A model generated the notes under the pieces. The model made no database searches. It saw only the letters and a program-made list of their open reading frames with translations, and had not been told where the DNA came from. Below, piece after piece: positions 8,965 through 17,995 of a stretch of 42,936 nt of DNA (position 1 is the first letter of the stretch; every line of letters begins with the position of its first letter). The translations under genes and the position numbers were made by a program. This DNA is from Polaromonas sp. (GTDB taxonomy: Bacteria; Pseudomonadota; Gammaproteobacteria; Burkholderiales; Burkholderiaceae_C). The DNA lies in assembly GCA_025352405.1 (NCBI GenBank), contig JANXTM010000267.1, positions 1-42,936 on the forward strand, in the 5' to 3' direction.

Positions 8965-9924
8965 ATGAAAATGCTCACAATAATTCTTTCCGCCGTGATG
9001 GCGGTGACCCTGACCTTTGCCGGCGCTGAGGCGCAGGCCGCACGCCTGGGGGGGGGCAAGTCGGTGGGCAAGCAGTCGTCCAACGTGACGCAAAAGCAGG
9101 CCGCCCCTGCGACAACCCCGGCAGCGCCCGCTGCACCGGCCGCGGTAGCACCGAAAAAACCATGGGGCGCCATGCTGGGCGGTCTAGCCGCCGGTCTGGG
9201 TCTGGCGTGGTTGGCTTCTTCGCTTGGTCTTGGTGGCGCGTTCAGCCAGATCATCATGTTCGCCTTGCTGGCATTGGTCGTGATGTTGGTGGGCGGATTT
9301 TTGTACCGCAAATTCAAGGGTACGGGCGGCAACGGACAAGCACAAAGCCCCTATGCCCTACAAGGCGCAGGCAACGCGACCACGCCTAGGAATTACAGCC
9401 CTGAAAACGTCGGCAACGATGCTTCGGCGCGTCCATGGGAGCGAAACAGCATGGCATTTGACGCTGGCAAAGCCGACACCGGTGCCGCTGCTGGCTCCAT
9501 GATTGGGTCGTCCCTGTTGGGAGCGCAAGGGTGGGGTGTACCTGCAGATTTTGATGCGGAAGGCTTTTTGAAAGCTTGCAAAGTCAATTTCCTGACCCTG
9601 CAAGACGCCTGGGACCGGTCTGACATCAACAATCTGCGCGCCATGATGACCGACGAGATGCTGGGCCAGATCAAGGTTCAACTCTCCGAGCGTGAGTCGC
9701 ACACCGGTGCTGGTGCGAACAAAACCGACGTGCAGATGCTGGACGCCAAGTTGTTGGGTATTGAGGAGCTGAGCGACGCCTACATGGCCAGCGTGGAGTT
9801 TTCAGGCATGATCCGCGAAGATGTGTCTGCCGGTGCCAGCCCCTTCCGCGAAGTCTGGAACATGACCAAGCCGCGTACCGGTGGCAGTGGCTGGCTGGTT
9901 GCAGGCGTACAAGCGTTGCAATAG
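8965..9924 (+). CDS. Tim44-like domain membrane protein
   Basis: A 319-residue protein with an N-terminal Sec signal or membrane anchor (MKMLTIILSAVMAVTLTFAG, probable cleavage after AEAQA). An Ala/Pro low-complexity stretch (about 45–65) follows, then glycine-rich membrane segments (about 70–112, ending VVMLVGGFLYRKF). The C-terminal Tim44-like domain covers about residues 190–319 (FLKACKVNFLTLQDAWD … GSGWLVAGVQAL). Mitochondrial Tim44 ties the import motor to the membrane; the bacterial family has no settled role. The start has AAGGAG nearby upstream. Its position between ubiE and ubiJ hints at a link to membrane quinone synthesis, which is inference. A run of nine G (9048–9056) falls just past the signal peptide. 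Confidence 0.85.
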   Translation: MKMLTIILSAVMAVTLTFAGAEAQAARLGGGKSVGKQSSNVTQKQAAPATTPAAPAAPAAVAPKKPWGAMLGGLAAGLGLAWLASSLGLGGAFSQIIMFALLALVVMLVGGFLYRKFKGTGGNGQAQSPYALQGAGNATTPRNYSPENVGNDASARPWERNSMAFDAGKADTGAAAGSMIGSSLLGAQGWGVPADFDAEGFLKACKVNFLTLQDAWDRSDINNLRAMMTDEMLGQIKVQLSERESHTGAGANKTDVQMLDAKLLGIEELSDAYMASVEFSGMIREDVSAGASPFREVWNMTKPRTGGSGWLVAGVQALQ

Positions 9925-9971
9925 CCACAACTTGCCCGAGAGGGCAAATAATCCGTCAAAATCGGGGACGT

Positions 9972-10556
9972 ATGAATACCACGTCCCCTTTTTCTTTTCT
10001 GGAATCCATCTCTGCACGTTTTCAGCCACCCGCATGGGTTGTTGCTGAGGCGCAGCAGCGGCTGGTACTGTTCTTGAATCACGTCCTGATGCAGGAAAAA
10101 GAGGCGCAAGATCGCCTGGCCCGAAAAAAAGGCAGCGTGCTGCATGTGCGCTGGGGCTTGTTTGAGATGGATCTGCTCATCACGCCTGCCGGGCTTGTAG
10201 ACCGCGCCCCCCCGGCAGCCAAGCCTGACTTGCTGGTCTCCGTCACGGCAGATTCGCCATTTACGCTGGTGCAATCGGTTCTGGCGGGTAAGTCGCCACC
10301 CGTGAAAATTGAAGGTGATGTGCAGCTTGCCGCTGAACTGGGCTGGCTGGCCGAGAATTTGCGCTGGGATGCAGAAGAAGATTTGTCCCGCGTGTTGGGC
10401 GATATCCCGGCGCATGCGCTGGCTGATGCCGGGCGGCGCTTGCTGGCAGCCCTGAAGCCGTTTCTGGCAAGCGGTCCACCGGCTTTTATGGCCGGTGCGC
10501 CAACAGCTCCAAGCCAGAAGCCGGCGTCGGAAGTCGATGAGAAGGCTGCTCCATGA
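9972..10556 (+). CDS. ubiJ: Ubiquinone biosynthesis accessory factor UbiJ (SCP2 domain)
   Basis: A 194-residue protein with an SCP2/sterol-carrier-type lipid-binding fold over about residues 20–130. UbiJ in E. coli binds the polyprenyl quinone intermediates and, with UbiK, organises the soluble Ubi complex. Visible features are [20 protein letters not shown] near the N terminus, [20 protein letters not shown] near residue 98 and [20 protein letters not shown] near residue 121, all typical of the proteobacterial family. The C terminus is an Ala/Pro-rich tail. Its stop overlaps the ubiB start by four bases (ATGA), indicating translational coupling. Confidence 0.9.
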   Translation: MNTTSPFSFLESISARFQPPAWVVAEAQQRLVLFLNHVLMQEKEAQDRLARKKGSVLHVRWGLFEMDLLITPAGLVDRAPPAAKPDLLVSVTADSPFTLVQSVLAGKSPPVKIEGDVQLAAELGWLAENLRWDAEEDLSRVLGDIPAHALADAGRRLLAALKPFLASGPPAFMAGAPTAPSQKPASEVDEKAAP

Positions 10557-12106
10557 TGCGGATTTTCAGGGGGTTTTTTATTGTCTGGACAGTGCTGCGC
10601 TTTGGTCTTGACGACCTGGTGCTTTCGGGCTTTCAAAAACCGTGGATCAAGCTCATCCGGCGAATCGTCTCGGTGGGCCGTAACCTTCGGGCACCCCGCG
10701 GCGAACGCTTGCGGGAGGCGCTGGAGAGCCTGGGGCCGATATTTGTCAAGTTTGGTCAGGTCATGTCTACGCGCCGGGACCTGTTGCCACCGGACATTGC
10801 TGACGAGCTGGCCAAACTGCAAGACCGCGTACCGCCGTTTGCGTCTGCCCTGGCCGTGAGCACGATTGAAAAATCGTTCGGCCGGCCGCTGGCGCAAATA
10901 TTTGCCAGTTTTGAACGCACGCCTATCGCCAGTGCTTCGATTGCCCAGGTTCACTTTGCCGTTTTGCCAAATGGTCGTGAAGTCGCCGTCAAGGTGCTGC
11001 GCCCGAATATGAAACCGGCGATTGAAAAAGACCTGGCCTTGCTGCACATGATGGCCGGTTGGGTGGAGGGCGCGTCTGGCGATGGCAAGCGCTTGAAGCC
11101 GCGCGAGGTGGTGGCTGAGTTTGACAAATACCTGCACGACGAACTGGACCTGTTGCGCGAGGCCGCCAGCGCTGCACAACTGCGCCGCAACATGGCGGGA
11201 CTTGATCTGGTGATGATTCCCGAAATGATCTGGGACTACTGCATGACGGACGTGATGGTCATGGAGCGCATGAAAGGCGTTCCCATTAGCCAAACCCAGC
11301 GTTTGCGTGATGCAGGTGTCGATATGAAAAAACTCGCACGCGACGGCGTGACGATATTTTTTACCCAGGTGTTTCGGGATGGCTTTTTCCATGGCGACAT
11401 GCACCCGGGCAACATCCAGGTCAGCCTGGAGCCAGCCACGTTTGGACGCTATATCTCACTCGACTTCGGGATTGTCGGCACGCTCACCGAGGTCGACAAG
11501 GAATATCTGGCACAAAATTTCTCGTCGTTTTTTCGGCGTGATTACAAACGCGTGGCCGAGCTGCACATCGAGTCCGGGTGGGTGCCCGCCAACACCCGCG
11601 TTGATGAACTGGAGGCTGCTATTCGCGCCTGCTGTGAGCCCTACTTTGACAGGCCACTCAAGGAAATATCGCTTGGCCTGGTGTTAATGCGGCTGTTCCA
11701 GACGTCGCGCCGCTTTCACGTCGAGATCCAGCCTCAATTGGTGCTGTTGCAAAAAACGCTTCTCAACATCGAGGGCCTGGGCCGTGAACTCGATCCTGAC
11801 CTCGATTTGTGGAGCACTGCCAAACCTTTTCTTGAAAAATGGATGCTCGAGCAGGTCGGTCCCGAAAAACTGCTGGCCCAGCTCAAAGCCGAGGCCCCGA
11901 CCTACGCCAAGCTGCTGCCCGCCCTGCCGCGGCTGCTGACGCAGTTTTTAAAGCATCAACCGAACGCTGGTCGCCGGGAGCTGATCGAGTTACTCGCCGA
12001 GCAAAAGCGCACCAACAAATTGCTGCAAGGCATCATTTATGGTGGCATCGGCTTTTTGCTGGGTCTGGCGGCCATGCAGGTGCTTCTGAGGGTCAGGCTT
12101 TTTTAG
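10553..12106 (+). CDS. ubiB: Ubiquinone biosynthesis regulatory protein kinase UbiB
   Basis: Atypical kinase/ATPase of the UbiB/ADCK family, anchored in the inner membrane and required for ubiquinone synthesis. The length of 517 residues is close to E. coli (546). Motifs in order: the family KxGQ motif in [20 protein letters not shown] near residue 65; the alanine-rich loop [11 protein letters not shown] near 127; VAVKVLRP with the ATP-site lysine near 145; [13 protein letters not shown] near 280; and the metal-binding LDFGIVG near 305. A C-terminal membrane hairpin ([19 protein letters not shown]) ends the protein. It overlaps ubiJ by four bases. Confidence 0.96.
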   Translation: MMRIFRGFFIVWTVLRFGLDDLVLSGFQKPWIKLIRRIVSVGRNLRAPRGERLREALESLGPIFVKFGQVMSTRRDLLPPDIADELAKLQDRVPPFASALAVSTIEKSFGRPLAQIFASFERTPIASASIAQVHFAVLPNGREVAVKVLRPNMKPAIEKDLALLHMMAGWVEGASGDGKRLKPREVVAEFDKYLHDELDLLREAASAAQLRRNMAGLDLVMIPEMIWDYCMTDVMVMERMKGVPISQTQRLRDAGVDMKKLARDGVTIFFTQVFRDGFFHGDMHPGNIQVSLEPATFGRYISLDFGIVGTLTEVDKEYLAQNFSSFFRRDYKRVAELHIESGWVPANTRVDELEAAIRACCEPYFDRPLKEISLGLVLMRLFQTSRRFHVEIQPQLVLLQKTLLNIEGLGRELDPDLDLWSTAKPFLEKWMLEQVGPEKLLAQLKAEAPTYAKLLPALPRLLTQFLKHQPNAGRRELIELLAEQKRTNKLLQGIIYGGIGFLLGLAAMQVLLRVRLF

Positions 12107-12180
12107 GCAACGCCTATAATTGAAAGCTTTGCATCCTGGCCCAAACCCGGAAGCCCTTACCCGAAAAACCTCCAAAAACC

Positions 12181-12546
12181 ATGCCAATTTACGCTTACAA
12201 ATGCGAAACCTGCGGGCATAGCAAAGATGTTTTGCAAAAAATGTCCGATGCGCCCCTGACCGATTGCCCCCAGTGCGGTGCAGCCACTTTTAAAAAGCAG
12301 CTCACCGCTGCAGGATTTCAGCTCAAGGGTTCTGGCTGGTATGTCACTGATTTTCGCGGGGGGACGCAGGCGGGGGCTCCCGCAGGGCAGGGTGTCGAGT
12401 CAGGCGCTGCGGCGGCGGACTCAAAATCTGGTGGTGCTGCAGCACCCGCCACTGCGCCGGCGGCGCCGGGCACAGCTGCAGCACCTGCTGCAACGCCAGC
12501 TGCGCCAGCCGCCAGTCCGGTAGCACCGGCCAAGAGTGGTACGTGA
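12181..12546 (+). CDS. FmdB-family zinc ribbon protein
   Basis: A 121-residue protein with a single N-terminal zinc ribbon: MPIYAYKCETCGHSKDVLQK, with Cys pairs CETC and CPQC. It belongs to the FmdB/CxxC_CxxC_SSSS family, named after a putative regulator of formamidase; its role is not settled. After about residue 60 the protein becomes an Ala/Pro/Gly/Ser low-complexity tail, which is usual for the family. It sits 74 bp after ubiB and its stop overlaps the next start (TGATG), forming a group with the DUF502 gene and aspS that is common in betaproteobacteria. Confidence 0.9.
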   Translation: MPIYAYKCETCGHSKDVLQKMSDAPLTDCPQCGAATFKKQLTAAGFQLKGSGWYVTDFRGGTQAGAPAGQGVESGAAAADSKSGGAAAPATAPAAPGTAAAPAATPAAPAASPVAPAKSGT

Positions 12547-13166
12547 TGGCTGCGGTACGCAAATGGCTACTGGCAGGTTTGCTGGTGCTGGTGCCCTTGG
12601 GCATCACGGTCTGGGTGCTGGAGTGGATCATTGCAACGCTCGACCAGACGCTTTTGATTCTTCCGGGTTCCTGGCATCCTGACAAGGTTCTCGGCTTTCA
12701 CATCCCTGGATTCGGGGTGTTGCTGGCTCTTTTTATCGTGCTGTTGATCGGTGCCATCGCCAGTAATTTTCTTGGTAAAAGGCTGGTTAGCTGGTGGGAC
12801 TTGCTACTCAACCGCATTCCCATCGTCCGCTCGATTTATTCCAGCGTCAAGCAGGTCTCAGACACGCTTTTTTCAGAGAACGGCAACGCGTTTCGCAAGG
12901 CTTTGCTGGTGCAATGGCCGCGAGAGGGCGTGTGGACCATTGGTTTTCAAACGGGCGCTCCGGGTGGTGATGTCGCCAACCACCTGCAGGGTGACTACCT
13001 CAGTGTTTACGTGCCCACCACGCCTAACCCGACCGGTGGCTATTTTGTAATGCTCCGGCGCGAGCACTGCATCGAGCTCAAGATGAGCGTTGATGAAGCG
13101 CTGACCTATGTGATTTCCATGGGCGTTGTGGTGCCGGGTAGTGCAGCCAACTACAAACCAAAGTAA
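12546..13166 (+). CDS. DUF502 family inner-membrane protein
   Basis: A protein of about 206 residues with two N-terminal membrane segments (WLLAGLLVLVPLGITVWVL near 5–25 and LLALFIVLLIGAIASNFLG near 60–80) and a soluble beta-rich domain. Family signatures include RIPIVRSIYSSVKQVSDTLF near residue 97 and VPTTPNPTGGYFVMLRREHC near residue 157. Function is unknown; distant plant relatives (COV/LCV) affect vascular patterning. I chose the ATG at 12546, overlapping the fmdB stop as TGATG; a GTG one codon upstream (12543) is the alternative. Confidence 0.88.
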   Translation: MAAVRKWLLAGLLVLVPLGITVWVLEWIIATLDQTLLILPGSWHPDKVLGFHIPGFGVLLALFIVLLIGAIASNFLGKRLVSWWDLLLNRIPIVRSIYSSVKQVSDTLFSENGNAFRKALLVQWPREGVWTIGFQTGAPGGDVANHLQGDYLSVYVPTTPNPTGGYFVMLRREHCIELKMSVDEALTYVISMGVVVPGSAANYKPK

Positions 13167-13183
13167 TTTAAAAAACCATATTT

Positions 13184-14983
13184 ATGTCTTCACAAATGCG
13201 TACAAACTATTGCGGTCTGGTGACCGAAGCCCTGCTGGGTCAAACCGTCTCCTTATGCGGTTGGGTCAACCGCAGGCGTGACCACGGCGGCGTGATTTTT
13301 GTAGATCTGCGCGACCGCGAAGGTTATGTGCAGGTGGTTTGTGACCCTGACCGCGCGGACATGTTCACCACCGCTGAAGGCGTGCGCAACGAGTTCTGCA
13401 TTCAGGTCAAGGGTATCGTGCGGGCACGCCCTGAAGGCACCGTTAATGACGGCCTAAAAAGCGGCAAGATTGAGGTACTGTGCCATGAAATGACGGTGCT
13501 GAACCCCAGCGTCACACCGCCGTTTCAGCTCGACGACGACAACCTGTCCGAGACCACGCGTTTGACGCACCGCGTGCTCGACTTGCGCCGCCCGTACATG
13601 CAAAACAACCTGATGCTGCGCTACCGCGTGGCGATGGAAACACGCAAGTTTCTCGATGCCAATGGCTTCATTGACATAGAAACCCCCATGCTGACCAAAA
13701 GCACGCCAGAAGGCGCGCGGGATTACCTGGTGCCAAGCCGCGTCAACGAAGGGATGTTTTTCGCGCTGCCGCAGAGTCCGCAGTTGTTCAAGCAGCTGCT
13801 GATGGTGGCCGGTTTTGACCGCTACTACCAGATCACCAAATGCTTTCGAGACGAAGATCTGCGCGCTGACCGCCAACCCGAATTCACGCAGATTGATATC
13901 GAGACGTCCTTCATGGGCGAGCAGGATATTCGCGATATGTTCCAGGGCATGATTAGTAACATTTTCAAGACCGTTCTTGATACCGATCTTGGCGAATTCC
14001 CCGTCATGGCTTACGGCGACGTGATGCACCGCTACGGATCTGACAAACCTGATTTGCGGGTGAACCTTGAGTTCACCGAGTTGACCGATGTCATGGCCAC
14101 GGTAGATTTCAAGGTCTTCAGCACGCCAGCCACGACAGTCGGCGGCCGTGTGGTGGCACTGCGCGTGCCAGGCGGCTCCGAGATGAGCCGCGGCGAGATC
14201 GACGGCTACACCGAGTTCGTGAAAATTTATGGCGCCAAGGGCCTGGCCTGGATCAAGGTCAATGACGTCAGCAAGGGCCGAGAAGGACTGCAAAGCCCGA
14301 TCGTCAAAAATCTCCATGATGCAGCGCTCGACGAAATCCTCAAGCGCACCAACGCGGCCAATGGCGACCTGATTTTCTTTGGCGCTGACACCGCCAAAGT
14401 TGTCAATGACAGCATCGGTGCGCTGCGCCTGAAGGTCGGCCTGAGCCCGCTGGGCAAAAAGCTCGGCTTGTTCACTGCCGGCTGGAAGCCGCTATGGGTG
14501 GTGGACTTTCCGATGTTTGAACATGACGAAGCCAACAACCGCTGGAGCGCTGTGCACCACCCGTTCACGGCCCCAAAAGACGGCCACGAGGATTGGATGG
14601 ACACCGACCCCGGCAAGTGCATTGCCAAAGCCTATGACATGGTGCTCAACGGCTGGGAACTTGGCGGCGGCTCGGTGCGCATCCACCAGGCAGATGTGCA
14701 GAGCAAGGTCTTCAACGCGCTCAAGATTGGCCCCGAAGAAGCACAGGAAAAGTTCGGCTTTTTGCTTGATGCTCTGCAATATGGCGCGCCACCGCACGGC
14801 GGTCTGGCGTTTGGCCTGGACCGCATCGTGACCATGATGACCGGTGCCGAATCCATCCGGGACGTGATTGCCTTCCCGAAAACCCAGCGCGCCCAGTGTT
14901 TGCTCACGCATGCACCGAGTGCGGTAGACGAAAAGCAGCTCAAAGAGTTGCACATTCGCTTGCGTAATCCGCTGCCGGTTTGA
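13184..14983 (+). CDS. aspS: Aspartyl-tRNA synthetase
   Basis: Class II aminoacyl-tRNA synthetase that charges tRNA-Asp. The length is 599 residues, usual for the bacterial type. The N-terminal OB-fold anticodon-binding domain contains [20 protein letters not shown] near residue 27. The catalytic domain follows with motif 1 near [10 protein letters not shown], motif 2 around [18 protein letters not shown] near residue 220, and motif 3 as [14 protein letters not shown] near residue 540. The bacterial GAD insertion lies between motifs 2 and 3. Many beta- and alphaproteobacterial AspRS also charge tRNA-Asn in the absence of AsnRS; I cannot tell which type this is. It starts 17 bp after the DUF502 gene, with no clear ribosome binding site. 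Confidence 0.97.
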   Translation: MSSQMRTNYCGLVTEALLGQTVSLCGWVNRRRDHGGVIFVDLRDREGYVQVVCDPDRADMFTTAEGVRNEFCIQVKGIVRARPEGTVNDGLKSGKIEVLCHEMTVLNPSVTPPFQLDDDNLSETTRLTHRVLDLRRPYMQNNLMLRYRVAMETRKFLDANGFIDIETPMLTKSTPEGARDYLVPSRVNEGMFFALPQSPQLFKQLLMVAGFDRYYQITKCFRDEDLRADRQPEFTQIDIETSFMGEQDIRDMFQGMISNIFKTVLDTDLGEFPVMAYGDVMHRYGSDKPDLRVNLEFTELTDVMATVDFKVFSTPATTVGGRVVALRVPGGSEMSRGEIDGYTEFVKIYGAKGLAWIKVNDVSKGREGLQSPIVKNLHDAALDEILKRTNAANGDLIFFGADTAKVVNDSIGALRLKVGLSPLGKKLGLFTAGWKPLWVVDFPMFEHDEANNRWSAVHHPFTAPKDGHEDWMDTDPGKCIAKAYDMVLNGWELGGGSVRIHQADVQSKVFNALKIGPEEAQEKFGFLLDALQYGAPPHGGLAFGLDRIVTMMTGAESIRDVIAFPKTQRAQCLLTHAPSAVDEKQLKELHIRLRNPLPV

Positions 14984-14985
14984 AT

Positions 14986-15152
14986 GTGGCCCCCACGGTC
15001 GCTCGCTTCGCGTAGCGTCCTGTACGTGCCAACGCAAGATGCGCAGGCCCTTCGTGCTGTCCAAACCCGCGCAGGCGGGTTTGCAGCCGCAGCGCTCGGT
15101 CCCGAGGGGGCTGCTGCGCCGGCGGGCTGGAGAAGCCAGACCCACGGTCCCC
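14986..15152 (-). repeat. Split copy of the 91-bp dispersed element (copy C) after aspS
   Basis: The first part (14986–15022, GTGGCCCCCACGGTCGCTCG…) matches one end of the 91-bp element in the orientation of copy A. The other end reappears at about 15094–15147 (CCGAGGGGG…GCGCC…CTGG-AGAA-GCCAG). Between them lie about 70 unrelated bases containing a perfect 8-bp hairpin (AAACCCGC/GCGGGTTT, 15063–15082). This stretch fills most of the 222-bp aspS–nudB gap. Confidence 0.6.
15063..15082 (+). terminator. Possible aspS terminator hairpin
   Basis: A perfect 8-bp stem, AAACCCGC–GCAG–GCGGGTTT, lies 80 bases past the aspS stop. There is no proper T run after it, so intrinsic termination is uncertain. 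It sits inside the split repeat. Confidence 0.35.
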
Positions 15153-15205
15153 GCTGGGTCGGAGATGCCCCACACTCTACTGCCGCCGGGTAGCAGGAGC
15201 GGGGG

Positions 15206-15652
15206 ATGAAAACCTTCAAAATCCCCGAATCGGTGCTGGTGGTCATCCACACGCCAGGGCGTGAGGTCTTGCTGATTGAACGCACCGGCAACCCCGGTTT
15301 CTGGCAGAGCGTCACGGGCTCCAGGGATACCCCTGGTGAGCCTTTTCTGCACACTGCGATGCGTGAAGTGCTGGAAGAAACCGGCATTGAGGCGTCCGCA
15401 GCGCACTTCATGGACTGGTCTGTCTCGAACGTTTACGAAATTTACCCGGCTTGGCGCAACCGCTATGCACCGGGAGTGATGCACAACACCGAGCATGTGT
15501 TCAGCCTCTGTGTAGCGGCAAACACACCGGTTCGGTTGTGCCCACGCGAGCACACCGCCTTTCAGTGGTTGCCCTACCTTGAAGCGGCTGACCGTTGCTT
15601 TTCCCCATCGAACGCAGAAGCACTTTTATTGTTGCCGCATTTCATGGCATAA
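15206..15652 (+). CDS. nudB: Dihydroneopterin triphosphate diphosphatase (NudB, Nudix)
   Basis: Nudix hydrolase that removes pyrophosphate from 7,8-dihydroneopterin triphosphate, the second step of folate synthesis after FolE, whose gene lies about 4.2 kb downstream. The length of 148 residues matches E. coli NudB (150). The Nudix box is visible around residues 39–61, ending REVLEETGI. The start KIPESVLVVIHTP and the later NVYEIYPAWRNRYAPGVMHN are typical of NudB. AGGAG lies just upstream of the ATG. It precedes clsB by nine bases and the two are probably cotranscribed. Confidence 0.93.
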   Translation: MKTFKIPESVLVVIHTPGREVLLIERTGNPGFWQSVTGSRDTPGEPFLHTAMREVLEETGIEASAAHFMDWSVSNVYEIYPAWRNRYAPGVMHNTEHVFSLCVAANTPVRLCPREHTAFQWLPYLEAADRCFSPSNAEALLLLPHFMA

Positions 15653-15661
15653 GCTGGGGCC

Positions 15662-16918
15662 ATGAACCCATTGCAACGATCAGAAGGCCTGCAGTTGCTG
15701 CAAGGCGGGCAGGATTATTTTCCTGCGTTGATCCGCGCAGTGGACGCCGCCACGGCCTGGGTGCAATTTGAAACCTATATCTTTGATGTGCACGGCAAGG
15801 GTGCAGACGTCGCCGATGCTCTTTTGCGTGCGGCGCGGCGCGGGGTAACGGTGCAGGTGTTGGTGGATGGCATTGGCTCACCCCCGTTGCCTGGCGCGTG
15901 GCGGCAAAAAATGCGTGAGGCGGGTGTGGAGTGGTGTGTTTACTCGCCTTTGGGCGCTGGACTGGGGGGCTTGTGGCTGTTGATGCCTCACCGGTGGCGC
16001 AGACTGCACCGCAAGCTGTGTGTGGTGGACCAGCGCATTGTTTTTTGCGGCGGTATCAATGTCCTTGATGATTTGTATGACCCCAACCACGGTAACCTGA
16101 AGGCACCGCGTTTTGATTTTGCAGTGGCCGTGACCGGGCCGCTGGCGGTTGACGCGGCAGACGCCGTGGCCCTGCTCTGGTGGCGGGTTCAGGCTGGCTA
16201 CAGTGCGCGCCAGCGCCACCTGGGCGCGGCCTGGGAAAAATTCAAGGCAGCGGGTTATGGGGGTCGTACCAGCGCTGCGGCCCTGGCCACCCCCGCTGGT
16301 GCCCCGGTCAACGCGGCCATTGCCACGCCAAATGTGACACCTGGTGCAAAGGCTGCACTGGTGCTGCGCGACAACCTCAGAAACCGAAGCAGCATTGAAA
16401 AGGCCTACCTCAAGGCCATTGGCAAATCCCGCCGGGAAATCCTGATTGCCAACGCCTATTTTGTGCCGGGCGGAAAACTGCGGCGCGCGCTCACCGGTGC
16501 GGCCCGCCGTGGCGTGAAGGTCACGCTCTTGTTGCAAGGCAAGTACGAGTACTTTATGCAGTACCACGCGGCACGTCCGGTGTATGACGCGCTGTTCAAA
16601 GCAGGCATCGAAATTCATGAATATGAAGGCAGTTTTTTGCATGCCAAGGTGGCCGTGATTGACGGGCACTGGGCCACGGTCGGCTCGTCCAACCTTGACC
16701 CCTTGAGTCTGCTGCTGGCACGGGAGGCGAATGTGGTGATTGAAGACAAGGCCTTTGCCGGGCAGCTGCGCGCGCAGCTGTGTGCAGCCATGGCCAGCCA
16801 CGGCCTCCGCATTGACCCTGCCACTTACGGCAAGCGTCCGTTCGGGCAGCGCCTGCTGGGCCACCTGGCCTATGCCCTGATGCGGCTGGGCATATGGATG
16901 GCCGGCCAGCGTTATTGA
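15662..16918 (+). CDS. clsB: Cardiolipin synthase ClsB (phospholipase D family)
   Basis: Membrane-associated phospholipid synthase of the PLD superfamily, making cardiolipin from phosphatidylglycerol and/or other phospholipids. The length is 418 residues (E. coli ClsB 413). Two HKD motifs are present: HRKLCVVD starting at residue 116 and HAKVAVIDGHWATVGSSNLD starting at residue 327. The N terminus has WVQFETYIFDVHGKGADVAD near residue 32. It has no N-terminal membrane segments, which separates it from ClsA. It lies nine bases after nudB and 24 bases before the exonuclease gene. Confidence 0.92.
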   Translation: MNPLQRSEGLQLLQGGQDYFPALIRAVDAATAWVQFETYIFDVHGKGADVADALLRAARRGVTVQVLVDGIGSPPLPGAWRQKMREAGVEWCVYSPLGAGLGGLWLLMPHRWRRLHRKLCVVDQRIVFCGGINVLDDLYDPNHGNLKAPRFDFAVAVTGPLAVDAADAVALLWWRVQAGYSARQRHLGAAWEKFKAAGYGGRTSAAALATPAGAPVNAAIATPNVTPGAKAALVLRDNLRNRSSIEKAYLKAIGKSRREILIANAYFVPGGKLRRALTGAARRGVKVTLLLQGKYEYFMQYHAARPVYDALFKAGIEIHEYEGSFLHAKVAVIDGHWATVGSSNLDPLSLLLAREANVVIEDKAFAGQLRAQLCAAMASHGLRIDPATYGKRPFGQRLLGHLAYALMRLGIWMAGQRY

Positions 16919-16942
16919 GCGGCGTGCATTAACCTCAAAGCC

Positions 16943-17995
16943 ATGCAGGATTTGATCGTTCAACGGCCCGAGGGCCTGTACTGTCCGCCGGGTGATTTTT
17001 ACATTGACCCGTGGCGGCCCGTTGGTCGCGCGGTGATCACGCACGCGCACGCTGACCATGCGCGCACCGGCCACGGCCACTATCTGGCAGCGGCCCCGGC
17101 TGAAGGCGTGTTGCGTGCCCGGCTGGGCGCCAACATTGCGCTGCAAAGCGTGCAGTACGGGCAGGCCGTCACGCACAACGGCGTGACTGTATCGCTGTAC
17201 CCGGCGGGCCATGTGCTCGGTTCGGCGCAGGTACGCTTGGCCCATGGCGGGCAAACCTGGGTCGCCAGCGGCGACTACAAGGTCGCCCCTGACGCTACCT
17301 GCACGCCGTTCGAGCCGGTGCGCTGCGACGTGTTCATCACCGAGTCGACCTTCGGCCTGCCGATTTACCGTTGGCGGCCAGATGCCGAGGTGTTTGCAGA
17401 GATCAACGCCTGGTGGGCCGCCAACGCGGCGGTGGGGCGAGCCAGCGTGCTGATGTGCTACAGCTTTGGCAAGGCGCAGCGCATCCTGAGCGGCGTCGAT
17501 GCCCGCATTGCGCCCATCATCGTGCACAGCGCCATCCAGACGCTGAACACGGCCTACCGCGATGCGGGTGTTAACTTGCCAGAGACCAGATTGGTCAGTG
17601 AAGTTACAGACCCGACAGATTTCAAGCGCGCCCTGGTGCTGTGCCCACCCAGCGCGGCTGTCGGCCCGTGGATTAAAAGATTCGGGGACTTCAGCGATGC
17701 TTTTGCCAGCGGCTGGATGCAGCTGCGTGGCGCACGCCGGCGTGGCAGCTACGACAAAGGGTTTGTGCTCAGTGACCACGCCGACTGGCCTGGGTTAATG
17801 GGTGCGATTGGTGCCACCGGGGCCAGCCGCGTCATCGTCACGCACGGCAGCATTCCGGTTCTGGTGCGCTACCTTTCAAGCCAGGGCCTGGAAGCAGAAG
17901 CTTTTCAGACCGAATATGGGGATGAGACGGCAGAAGAAAAAGCAGCAGAAAAAACGCAAGAAGCCCCGGTACAGCCCGCAGGGGCTGCGCCATGA
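16943..17995 (+). CDS. Ligase-associated DNA exonuclease (MBL-fold/beta-CASP)
   Basis: A 350-residue metallo-beta-lactamase-fold nuclease of the ligase-associated exonuclease family, related to the SNM1/CPSF group. The metal-binding motif is HAHADHA, with His at residues 34, 36 and 39 and Asp at 38. AGHVLGSAQV near residue 92 supplies a further His, and SGDYKVAPDATCTPFEP follows near 111. The C-terminal LSDHADWPGL near residue 276 is the beta-CASP-side DHxDW-type motif. Its stop overlaps the ATP-dependent ligase start by four bases, which supports a joint role in DNA end processing and sealing. The Lhr-type helicase and phosphoesterase genes that often accompany the pair are not in the window. 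Confidence 0.9.
   Translation: MQDLIVQRPEGLYCPPGDFYIDPWRPVGRAVITHAHADHARTGHGHYLAAAPAEGVLRARLGANIALQSVQYGQAVTHNGVTVSLYPAGHVLGSAQVRLAHGGQTWVASGDYKVAPDATCTPFEPVRCDVFITESTFGLPIYRWRPDAEVFAEINAWWAANAAVGRASVLMCYSFGKAQRILSGVDARIAPIIVHSAIQTLNTAYRDAGVNLPETRLVSEVTDPTDFKRALVLCPPSAAVGPWIKRFGDFSDAFASGWMQLRGARRRGSYDKGFVLSDHADWPGLMGAIGATGASRVIVTHGSIPVLVRYLSSQGLEAEAFQTEYGDETAEEKAAEKTQEAPVQPAGAAP

Noticed and set aside
10079-11404. 441-codon open frame on the minus strand opposite ubiJ and ubiB
   Set aside because: Antisense to well-supported ubi genes; no domain or start signal, composition typical of a shadow frame.
15878-17779. 633-codon open frame on the minus strand opposite clsB and the exonuclease gene
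   Set aside because: It lies wholly antisense to two genes with clear catalytic motifs, has no family resemblance and has shadow-type composition rich in Arg, His, Gln and Ala, as expected in high-GC DNA.
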